Below, one piece after another: positions 41,704 to 51,200 of a DNA stretch of 64,000 nucleotides. Numbering within the stretch: position 1 is the first letter of the stretch; each line of letters opens with the position of its first letter. The notes under the pieces were generated by a model. It searched no databases. It was not told the origin of the DNA and worked only from the letters and a program-made list of their open reading frames with translations. The stretch spans positions 39,115,248-39,179,247 of the forward strand of contig JASEVX010000007.1 of assembly GCA_031761405.1 (NCBI GenBank). The letters run 5' to 3'. The DNA is from Serripes groenlandicus. Lineage: Eukaryota; Mollusca; Bivalvia; Cardiida; Cardiidae. The translations under genes and the position numbers were made by a program.

Positions 41704-42156
41704 AATATGTTATTTGTTCGATATTTTTATAATCAATTTATCAATAATTCTGAAAGTTGAATATGCAAGGAACATCGAATCAAGCCAGTGTCTTTATTAT
41801 TAAATCTATTTTATAGTTGGACTGATGGGACGCGCCAGGAAGCAGAACGTTAAGGCGATTAGCGTAGTTTAGATATTTCTTCGCATCCACGCAGTTCAAT
41901 ATGACTCTACACTGTCTGCCTATTGGTCGTATAATGTGTTATATAGACACTGCGCATTTGGATGATAATTAATTAATATGACGGCATATCTCTTTATCTA
42001 CACTAACCATACTTGAGCATTTCCAACTTTTGGGCATATCAGGCTATCGAGCGATCTCTATCTACGAGCTAGTTTACCAGGTATGTGTCGCTGTCACTGT
42101 CTGCTTGGCTTGATAAGCTAGAGTAATGTATAGGGGTCATAAAATGTTTTGTTTTA
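41704..42156. other. unassigned intergenic DNA
   Basis: Nothing recognised. Confidence 0.3.
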
Positions 42157-42412
42157 TTATATTCCCAGTCTCGATTTATTCTCGAAGAGTCAAACAAAAT
42201 AGTGCCATTTGTTTAATAAGGCTTTGACGAAAAAAATTGGTACTGCTGTATTTTCTACACTACAAAGAGAACGAACGATTATATTCCCAGTCTCAATTTA
42301 TTCTAGAAGAGTGAAACAATGAGTGATATTTGTTTAATTAAGGCTTTGACGAAAATTAGTACTGCTGTATTTTCTACACTTCAATAACCGTATACAAAGA
42401 GAACAAACGATC
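42157..42412. repeat. direct duplication, ~122-bp period
   Basis: TATTCCCAGTCTCGATTTAT, AAGGCTTTGACGAAAAA and ACTGCTGTATTTTCTACAC occur in order near 42159-42279 and again near 42281-42400. The second copy has an extra CTTCAATAACCGTATA insertion. Not coding. Confidence 0.85.
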
Positions 42413-42788
42413 TGCAGTGATTGAAGATTATTTTTTTATCTATAAATTCGTAAAATTGTACACAAATCAATATGGTCAGCCAACTTCCGTTATCATGTCA
42501 TAGATGGTGGGATAAGCTGATTTGGGGAGGGGGTATTGATACCCTGCTGATGACACAATCCTGCACACACAAAAATACGCCGGCATTTCATATCACCTTT
42601 CTAAGGCATCGAATTTTTCATAAATGTTCAAATAGGACCAAAATATATTTTAAAAATAATGAAACAAATTCTGCATCTTGAAATATTTGAAATGAAACGA
42701 TCAGATGTTAATAAAGCAGAATAATTGTTAGCTCCTTCTTATTTCAATGTAACTTTGGGTGACCAACAAAAACCTAAAAAAGGACTAA

Positions 42789-42870
42789 AATCATATTAAA
42801 AATATCATATTAAACATATCATATTAAAAATATCATATTAAAAAATATCATATTAAAAATATCATATTAA
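42789..42870 (+). repeat. 14-15 bp AT-rich tandem repeat, ~6 copies
   Basis: Unit ATATCATATTAAAA with small length differences. It contains ATCATATT and is nearly pure AT. Confidence 0.9.
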
Positions 42871-43193
42871 AGAGCAAATGTTTTCCTAACATATTCGTTT
42901 GAAATGGAATGTTCCATTCATTAACTAATTTGTAGGAGCAATTTAACTATTTTCCCCGTATATAACTCCATAGGAGCTTTCGCAAAAGTTGGCAATGGCC
43001 GCGTCACACGAAAACAGACCCTCGGGGATGTGTGACCCGCGGAGATCCAGACCGGAATGCGGCTCCGCGCAGTCTGATTAGGATCTTGCCTGTTCGCAAT
43101 TAAGCCGTATAAATAACTTAGACGCCGCTGGAGAATTTGCTTCGAGAAATAGCGGACGGTGAAAGTATTCAATTTACTGTCATTACAGTGAAC
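42871..43193. other. unassigned; GC-richer dispersed fragment
   Basis: The stretch about 42985-43095 (GCCGCGTCACACGAAAACAG, TCGGGGATGTGTGACCCGC, GCGCAGTCTGATTAGGATC) is GC-richer than its surroundings. It resembles dispersed-repeat scraps near 11200 and 56790 (GATCAGACTGCAC-type words). Confidence 0.4.
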
Positions 43194-43195
43194 TC

Positions 43196-43714
43196 GCGAT
43201 AACTCGATTATTATATCATTCGAAGTTATATCGTTTAACTCTTTCAGCGCCGAATTGTTTTAAGTAGCCTTTTCCATGTTCAAAATAGAACGTCTCCATT
43301 TCTCATGTTATAAAAGTTTTGGACTATTTTGATGAGTAATAAGCAAACAATGCTGATTTCAGGTGAGGCAGCTCGTTACGAGCTGACTCGCCTGAATCAG
43401 TATTGTTTGCAAAAACCTCAATATTGCCTTTGGCGCTGAAAGAGTTAACTAGAACTAATTGCTGGAAAGGAACTGTCTTTTGAAAAACAGCGTTACAATC
43501 AGAACTGCGTCTGCGTTGTTTTCTTGATATGATAGTATCACTAGTTTCGAGCAGTTTGCTTTTCTTAATACACATTTAAGTATGTATAGATGAATAACGA
43601 AGCTGGAAACACATAAATGATCTGAGCATAGATCGAGGGATTCCATAGAACACGTCAATAACACGAAGTGACTCATGCCGGTCAGTCCGAGTTCGAGTTA
43701 CCGAGAGTCCACTG
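43196..43714. mobile_element. pogo/Tigger-like TIR element hosting a nested K-MITE
   Basis: Left end CAGTGAACTCGCGATAACTC and right end GAGTTACCGAGAGTCCACTG are inverted repeats. TA flanks both sides (43194-43195, 43715-43716), as for Tc1/mariner-class elements. Repeated TCGAAGTT / AACTCGA motifs lie just inside. No transposase ORF is visible. Removing the nested K-MITE leaves about 309 bp. Confidence 0.75.
43239..43444. mobile_element. K-MITE, complete, TTAA target duplication
   Basis: CTCTTTCAGCGCC at the left and GGCGCTGAAAGAG at the right are perfect inverted ends with TTAA at 43235-43238 and 43445-43448. The core GGCAGCTCGTTACGAGCTGAC has inverted CAAACAATGCTGATT / CAGTATTGTTTG arms. 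This is the reference copy of the family and a second piggyBac-like MITE. Confidence 0.9.
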
Positions 43715-43813
43715 TATGTGAAAACCCTAAAGTCGGATCTCGTCTAACGTGACTTGGATCGACTTCCTGGAACGCAACTCAACTGTATTTGGTAGTTTTG
43801 TAAAGATGTGTTT

Positions 43814-44056
43814 TATATGGTGTTTTACGCAGCTTACAACAGTTGTTCAGTTATATTAGGGCGTTTTTGTGGGTACATTATCAGTACTACTGGTCCATTT
43901 ACCCTGACACAAGCGAGTCAGTCGTTATGCGAACCCGGTTATCCTAAGCCCCAAGCAGGGATAGCCATTATTACTACCATGTGTTCGAGTCTTTTTCATG
44001 AACCGTTAGGGGAACGAATCCGCGACCTCCCGTCAACGAGGCGGACAATCTTTGTT
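43814..44056 (-). mobile_element. SINE-B copy (reverse)
   Basis: On the - strand it ends with GCGTAAAACACC; one core (GACTCGCTTGTGTCAGGG, AAATGGACCAGTAGTACTGA) and head region GAGGTCGCGGATTCGTTCC are present. The + strand ORF 43808-44083 is the SINE read in reverse. Confidence 0.8.
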
Positions 44057-44175
44057 CGTGAAGAGGGCTTGGTAATAAAATGAAATTGAAAATGCCATTG
44101 ACGTATGTATGTACCAGGAAATAAGCACAGACTGTCTATCCTATACTTAATAATCAGATTGCGTTACGATGTTAA

Positions 44176-44363
44176 CCCTTTCCCACAATCAGACGCTTTC
44201 TGACGTCGATGCAGCAGACGACATTTGAAACCATCGTGACAAAAACGAGAAATTGCACTTCAAGAGCAAGTCCTCCTTTTGCCATAACGGTTGCAACCAT
44301 TTTTAATAATTACTAGTATGCTGTTACTTTTAGAGATTTCCACTTGTTTGCTGCGAGAAAGGG
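44176..44363. mobile_element. P-MITE copy
   Basis: TTAA at 44172-44175 and 44364-44367; left end CCCTTTCCCACAATCAGACG with a GATGCAGCAGACGAC block; right end shortened (TTTGCTGCGAGAAAGGG) by an internal deletion removing GTCGTC. Confidence 0.75.
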
Positions 44364-44446
44364 TTAAGTAATCCAATGTTAGCCGATTCCCTGAAACCAG
44401 AGACAGTACTCCGTAATTTTAAAATGGCATATCCTTTTTCACCAGG

Positions 44447-45130
44447 AAGTGAATGGCCTCCGTGGCGTAGTTGTTAGACCGTCACCCTTGAGATCGGGAA
44501 ACCAGAGTTCGATCCCCGTTCGGGTCATACTTACTACTTTAACAAGAGGGCCATGATGACACTGGATCGCTCACCTGATAAATTTTTTTTTCACTGGCGG
44601 CCATAGTTTCCGACCAATCAACTTGCTTGAAGGATTCTGATAGAGGGTCACCCTAGGAACATTTCTACAAAATTATTTGAAAATCGGAGGAGAAGATTTT
44701 TTAAGTTTCCACTATAGCCATATAATGCAGAATAGCCCTGCCCACTGGCGGCCATGTTTTTCGACCAATCAACATGGCTTGAAGGAATCTGAAAGTGGGC
44801 ATGGATCCCAAAAATTTGAAGGAAATCTGGTGAGGTCAGTGAGAGGATACTTTATGTGAAATTTCATCCCAATTGACCCACTGGTTACTGAGGAGAAGAA
44901 GTTGACGCACGACGGAAGACGGAAGACGCACGACGGACGCCGGACAAAAGGCGATCACAATAACTCACCTTGAGCAAAGCTCAGATGAGCTAAAAATGGT
45001 CCTCCATGACGCTCAGGGTTACGGGGGATAGGTGAATTGTTGTTAGGATAAACGTGCAAGTAGGATAGATACTTTATCATGAAAACGCAGTTATGACTGA
45101 AATAATGTTGAAAGCGGCACAAAAACACAC
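44447..45130 (+). mobile_element. SINE-B copy split by a G element
   Basis: The head ATGGCCTCCGTGGCGTAGTT, AGAGTTCGATCCCCGTTCGG and CATACTTACTACTTTAA (to 44542) is rejoined at 44994 by AAATGGTCCTCCATGACGC, TCAGGGTTACGGGGG and a tail AAAGCGGCACAAAAACAC. The copy at 34164 shows the same region uninterrupted. The 70-bp core is heavily decayed (TTGTTGTTAGGATAAACG). Confidence 0.75.
44543..44993 (+). mobile_element. G element, short copy, nested in SINE-B
   Basis: Starts CAAGAGGGCCATGATGAC with GCTCACCTG following, ends CACGACGGACGCCGGACAAA, GCGATCACAATAACTCACC, then a hairpin (CACCTTGAGC / GCTCAGATGAG) and CTAA. Internal blocks GGCGGCCAT-GTTT-TCGACCAATCAACATGG occur twice. No clear target duplication is seen at the SINE-B junction, which with the 3' hairpin and CTAA end would fit a Helitron-like element; inference only. 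Confidence 0.65.
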
Positions 45131-45151
45131 ACACACAAAATCAAGAGATAT

Positions 45152-45277
45152 GAGACATTGTGGACTCTGCGTTAAGTATCGACCCGGATAAGCATAAGCA
45201 TGCCGCGCAGGCTAACCCGAACAGACACTGTTCGCCTCCTGTGGATTTTCTGTTTCAGGAATCATTACGCTATACCT
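45152..45277 (+). mobile_element. F foldback element, left half
   Basis: GGACTCTGCGTTAAGTATCG, ACCCGGATAAGCATAAGC and CTGTGGATTTTCTGTTTCAG match the left half of F. It passes without a break into the G element near 45277. Confidence 0.7.
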
Positions 45278-46744
45278 CCACAGTGCTAACAATATTTTCC
45301 TTCATTTGGCCTAGTGATCTATATTTTTTTTACCCGATATGACCCATATTCCAACATGGACTAGATATCATCAAGACAGCATTCTGACGTTTCAACTTGC
45401 TCAAAGTAAAAATGCGGCCTCCGGAGTTTGAACCATATTTTCCTTTATTAACCTAGTTTCTGATCCAATATGACCCATATTTGAACTTGACCTAGATATA
45501 ATTCAGACAAACATTCTGACCTAATTTCAAGCTGCTGAAGCAAAAAATGTGGCATCCAAAGTGTTCACAAGATTTTCCTTCAATTTGATCTAGTGACCTA
45601 GTTTTTGACCTAGCATGACCCATATTCGAACTTGGCCTACATATCATCAAGAAAAACATTCTGATAAAGTTTCATCATGCTGAAATTTAAAATGCAGTAT
45701 CCAGAGTGTTAACAAGATTACCCTTCAATTTGGCCTAGTGACCTAGTTTTGACCCTGCATGACCCATATTCGAACTTGACCTAAATATCATTCAGTTCAA
45801 CATTCTGACCAAATTTCAAGCCACTGAAGCAAAACATGCGGCTTCTACAGAGTTAAAATGATTTTCCCTTAATTTGACATTGTGACCTAGTTTCTGATCC
45901 AATATAACCCATATTTAAACTTGACCTAGATATCTTTAAGACAAACATTCTGACAAAAAGTGTTAACAATATTTTCCTTCAATTTGGCCTAGATATCATT
46001 CAGCTCAACATTCTGACCAAATTTCAAGCCGCTGAAGCAAAGTATGCGGCTTCTACAGAGTTAACAATATTTTCCCTCAATTTGGCCTAGTGACCTAGTT
46101 TTTGACCCGGCATGACCCATATTCAAACTTGGCCTAGAGATCATTCAGCTCAACATTCTGAACAAATTTCAAGTTGCTGAAGCAAGAAATGCGGCATCCA
46201 AAGTGTTAACAAGATTTTCCTTCAATTTGACCTAGTGACCCGGCATAACCCATATTCGAACTTGACCTAGATATTTTTAAGACAAACATTCTGACAAAAT
46301 TTCAAACTGCTTAAGCAAAAATTGCGGCCTCTGGAGTGTTAACAAGATTTTCCTTCAATTTGACCTAGTGACCTACTTTTTGACCCGACGTGACCCATGT
46401 TCGAACTTGACCTACATATCATTAAGATAAACATTCTGATAAAGTTTCAATATGCTCAAGTTGAAAATGTGGCCTCCAGAGTGTTAACAAGATTTCCCTT
46501 CAATTCGACCTAGTGACCTAGTTTTTGACCTCATATGGCCCAGTTTCGAACTTGTCCAAGATTTTATGGAGATGAACGTTCTGATAAACTTTCATGAAGA
46601 TTGGATGCAAAATGTAGCCTGTAGAGTGTTAACAAGCTCAAATGTTGACGACGCATGACGCACGACGCACGACGCACGACGGACGGACGCCGGACAAAAT
46701 GTGATCCCAATAGCTCACCTTGCACTTCGTGCATAGGTGAGCTA
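45278..46744 (+). mobile_element. G element, long copy with degenerate core repeats
   Basis: About ten core units of roughly 120 bp, each with GTGTTAACAAGATTTTCC, TTCAATTTGACCTAGTGACC, TGACCCATATTCGAACTTG, TAGATATCAT and ACATTCTGACAAA in order, then GCTGAAGCAAAAATGCGGC. The terminus is GACGACGCATGACGCACG, GACGCCGGACAAAATG, TGATCCCAATAGCTCACC, hairpin CACCT-TGCACTTCGTGCA-TAGGTG and CTAAAA. The 5' end is missing because of fusion to F. Core-repeat elements of this style occur in bivalve genomes; the family is not verified. Confidence 0.8.
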
Positions 46745-46772
46745 AAAAGTAATACAATTTCTAATTACTTAA

Positions 46773-46965
46773 CCCTTTGCTTACAAAGGCAAATGAATGC
46801 TTTTGCAAAAACAATGCAAATTCAGGTGAGATTGATAGTAACGGTCTGCATAGTTTGCCATTTATACCTTAAACTTTACAAAAGTTCATGTTGGATGAAA
46901 AATGGAGTGATCCAATTTTCAACATGGAAGAGTCGACTTTATGAATTTCGGCAGAGAAAGACTTA
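46773..46965. mobile_element. K-MITE copy, degenerate
   Basis: TTAA at 46769-46772 then CCCTTTGCTTACAAAGGC, CAAAAACAATGCAAATTCAG, TTTGCCATTTATACCTTAAA and AATTTCGGCAGAGAAAG. The core palindrome is mostly deleted. Confidence 0.65.
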
Positions 46966-47002
46966 CACCGTATGGTAGATACTATCAGTAATCCAGTTAG
47001 TC

Positions 47003-47595
47003 TAACCCTATCCCACATATAGCCACATTTTAAAGCATCCGCAGGAATCGACTGTTGAACACATTGCAGGAAACGGAGAAATTGTAACCATGAATAATTG
47101 CTCCTTTCGTCATAATGTTTTCAACCCTAGTCAATAAATATAGCTTCATCTACAGACATTTTTCACGCACTTCATATCCTTAGCTGTCGACGCACCATAC
47201 TAAACACTATACATATAGCCGAGCCCCGGTAGCTCAGTCGGTAGCGACGCGGGCTGTCAATCCAGGGGTTGTGAGTTCGAATCCAGGCTCGGCCAACTTT
47301 CTTTCCGACGATTGACAAAAGTCATTGCGATATGCGTCATTCGTCTTCCACCAATGGGCTAAGTCTATGTGGAAAAGCAGCCAGTTGCTTGGAAAGATTG
47401 TTGTGTGGAGTACCGGTGTGAGAAAACCAGGAAATGCATGAGTAGGTGAACTGGCCGCCGTGATATAACTGAGAAATTGTTAAAAACGGCGTTAAACCCC
47501 AATCAATCAATCAACTATACACATATTTGTTATATGTTTGCCAAGATGTTTTCAAAGTCTTCTGTCGCAGATTTCTTGTATGCGATAAGGAGTTG
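47003..47595. mobile_element. P-MITE split by SINE-A
   Basis: The left part begins TCTAACCCTATCCCACATA and reaches GACATTTTTCACGCACTTC; after SINE-A it resumes with GCCAAGATGTTTTCAAAGTC, TTCTGTCGCAGATTTC and TGCGATAAGGAGTTGA. Both ends have lost the canonical TTAA. Confidence 0.65.
47218..47512 (+). mobile_element. SINE-A, intact, nested in P-MITE
   Basis: GCCGAGCCCCGGTAGCTCAG head with B box GTTCGAATCC, full body and an ATCA tail, almost identical to 16343. Flanks ACTATACATAT (47207-47217) and ACTATACACATAT (from 47514) look like a target duplication with a CA indel. Confidence 0.92.
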
Positions 47596-47669
47596 AATAC
47601 TATATACGGACTGAGGGTTTTCCATATTCGCAACTGTGTCTTACATTGGTTAAATTAGATAAGTTGGAA

Positions 47670-47925
47670 ATAAAAGCCATTTTCAACGTTATTTCAATGA
47701 TATCACTGGGCATAGTTCACCTAACGTGTGTATCCTGGCTTTACTCTCCACGTAACATTTTTCCAAGGCAACAATCTACCTTCCACATATACTATTAAGC
47801 CCATTGGTGGAAGACGAAAGATGCTTATCACATTGACATTTATCATTAATCGGAAAGAATAAAGGGCCGAGCTGGGATTCGAACTTGTGTCTTTCAAGAC
47901 TCTAGAGAGCGATGACGAACTACTA
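47670..47925 (-). mobile_element. SINE-A copy, old (reverse)
   Basis: Reverse orientation: GCCATTTTCAACGTTATTTC, CAATGATATCACTGGGC, GCCCATTGGTGGAAGACG and GGCCGAGCTGGGATTCGAAC. Strongly diverged. Confidence 0.75.
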
Positions 47926-48297
47926 TATACGTACGCAATCTGATCGTAAAGCGTATTTATCTAAAAACTGACAGTTCTTTCTATAACGTACGTGATGTCA
48001 AATCAAATGATATCCAAACAACTTACCGCATTTTGTTTTGTTAGTGACCGACTATTTGGTTGTATGATACTGCAGGGATGGGTAAACTGGAATTAGTTCA
48101 ATCATTTTGAAAATATATTCCACAGATGCATGTGCTTTCATTGACATAATATTCAATCTACGAATATCAAGACATCTCTTTGAACCCGAAATGGTGTTCA
48201 GTGGTAGAGAGCTACTGTAGAAAGAGATATCACCGATATTGTAATAATACTTTAAAAAAGGAGAACAGCACTGAATGTCGATTTTCGTGTGATGTGA

Positions 48298-51200
48298 CCC
48301 CCTTGGTGGTGTATTGGTAGAGCGTCCGCCTCGGGTGCAGGAGGTCGCGGGTTTGACCACTGGTTGATTCATACCAAATACTTTAAAAGTGGTAGTATTG
48401 GCTGCCCTCCTTGGCGCTATTGGCTGCCCTCCTTGGCGCTCAGGGTTGCAGGGATAGCATTGCGACTGACTGGCTGGTGTCAAGATAAAAGGACCAGTAG
48501 TACTGGTAATTTACCAAGGAAACGCCGTGATATAACTAACTGGCTGGTGTCTGGATAAATGGACCAGTAGTACTGGTAACTTACCCAGGACACGGCGTGA
48601 TATAACTGACTGCCTGGTGTCAGGATAAATGGACCAGTAGTACTGGTAGCTTACCCAGGACACGCCGTGATATAACTGACTGGCTGGTGTCAAGATAAAC
48701 GGACGAGTAGTACTGGTAACTTACCCAGGACACGCCGTGATATAACTGACTGGCTGGTGTCTGGATAAATGGACCAGTAGTACTGGTAACTTACCCAGGA
48801 CACGCCGTGATATAACTGACTGGCTGGTGTCAGGATAAACGGACGAGTAGTACTGGTAACTTACCCAGGACACGCCGTGATATAACTGACTGGCTGGTGT
48901 CAAGATAAACGGATCAGTAGTACTGGTAACTTACCCAGGACACGCCGTGATATAACTGACTGGCTGGTGTCAAGATAAACGGACGAGTAGTACTGGTAAC
49001 TTACCCAGGACACGCCGTGATATAACTGACTGGCTGGTGTCAAGATAAACGGACCAGTAGTACTGGTAACTTACCCAGGACACGCCGTGATATAACTGAC
49101 TGCCTGGTGTCAGGAGAAATGGACGAGTAGTACTGGTAACTTACCCAGGAAACGGCGTGATATAACTGACTGGCTGGTGTCAAGATAAACGGACCAGTAG
49201 AACTGGTAACTTACCCAGGAAACGCCGTGATATAACTGACTGGCTGGTGTCAAGATAAACGGACCAGTAGTACTGGTAACTTACCCAGGACACGCCGTGA
49301 TATAACTGACTGGCTGGTGTCTGGATAAATGGACCAGTAGTACTGGTAGCTTACCCAGGACACGCCGTGATATAACTAACTGGCTTGTGTCAGGATAAAT
49401 GGACCAGTAGTACTGGTAACTTACCCAGGACACGCCGTGATATAACTGACTGGCTGGTGTCAGAATAAACGGACGAGTAGTACTGGTAACTTACCCAGGA
49501 CACGGCGTGATATAACTAACTGGCTGGTGTCTGGATAAATGGACCAGTAGTACTGGTAACTTACCCAGGACACGCCGTGATATAACTGACTGACTGGTGT
49601 CAGGAAAAATGGACGAGTAGTACTGGTAACTTACCCAGGACACGGCGTGATATAACTGACTGGCTGGTGTCAAGATAAACGGACCAGTAGTACTGGTAAC
49701 TTACCCAGGACACGCCATGATATAACTGACTGGCTGGTGTCTGGATAAATGGACGAGTAGTACTGGTAACTTACACAGGACACGCCGTGATATAACTGAC
49801 TGGCTGGTGTCAAGATAAACGGACCAGTAGTACTGGTAACTTACCCAGGAAACGCCGTGATATAACTGACTGGCTGGTGTCAGGATAAATGGACGAGTAG
49901 TACTGGTAACTTACACAGGACACGCCGTGATATAACTGACTGGCTGGTGTCAGGATAAATGGACCAGTAGTACTGGTAACTTACCCAGGACACGCCGTGA
50001 TATAACTGACTGGCTTGTGTCAGGATAAATGGACGAGTAGTACTGGTAACTTACCCAGGACACGTCGTGATATAACTGACTGGCTGGTGTCAAGATAAAC
50101 GGACCAGTATTACTGGTAACTTACCCAGGACACGCCGTGATATAACTGACTGGCTGGTGTCTGGATAAATGGACCAGTAGTACTGGTAGCTTACCCAGGA
50201 CACGCCGTGATATAACTGACTGGCTGGTGTCAAGATAAACGGACCAGTAGTACTGGTAACTTACCCAGAAAACGCCGTGATATAACTAACTGGCTGGTGT
50301 CAGGATAAACGGACCAGTAGTACTGGTAACTTACACAGGAAACGCCGTGATATAACTGACTGGCTTGTGTCAGGATAAACGGACCAGTAGTACTGGTAAT
50401 TTACCCAGGACACGTCGTGATATAACTGACTGCCTGGTGTCAGGATAAATGGACGAGTAGTACTGGTAACTTACACAGGACACGCCGTGATATAACTGAC
50501 TGGCTGGTGTCAGGATAAATGGACGAGTAGTACTGGTAACTTACACAGGACACGCCGTGATATAACTGACTGGCTGGTGTCAGGATAAATGGACCAGTAG
50601 TACTGGTAACTTACCCAGGACACGCCGTGATATAACTGACTGGCTTGTGTCAGGATAAATGGACGAGTAGTACTGGTAACTTACCCAGGACACGTCGTGA
50701 TATAACTGACTGGCTGGTGTCAAGATAAACGGACCAGTATTACTGGTAACTTACCCAGGACACGCCGTGATATAACTGACTGGCTGGTGTCTGGATAAAT
50801 GGACCAGTAGTACTGGTAGCTTACCCAGGACACGCCGTGATATAACTGACTGGCTGGTGTCAAGATAAACGGACCAGTAGTACTGGTAACTTACCCAGAA
50901 AACGCCGTGATATAACTAACTGGCTGGTGTCAGGATAAACGGACCAGTAGTACTGGTAACTTACACAGGAAACGCCGTGATATAACTGACTGGCTTGTGT
51001 CAGGATAAACGGACCAGTAGTACTGGTAACTTACACAGGAAACGCCGTGATATAACTGACTGGCTGGTGTCTTGATAAATGGACCAGTAGTACTGGTAAC
51101 TTACCCAGGACACGGCGTGATATAACTGACTGGCTGGTGTCAAGATAAACGGACCAGTAGTACTGGTAACTTACCCAGGAAACGCCGTGATATAACTGAC

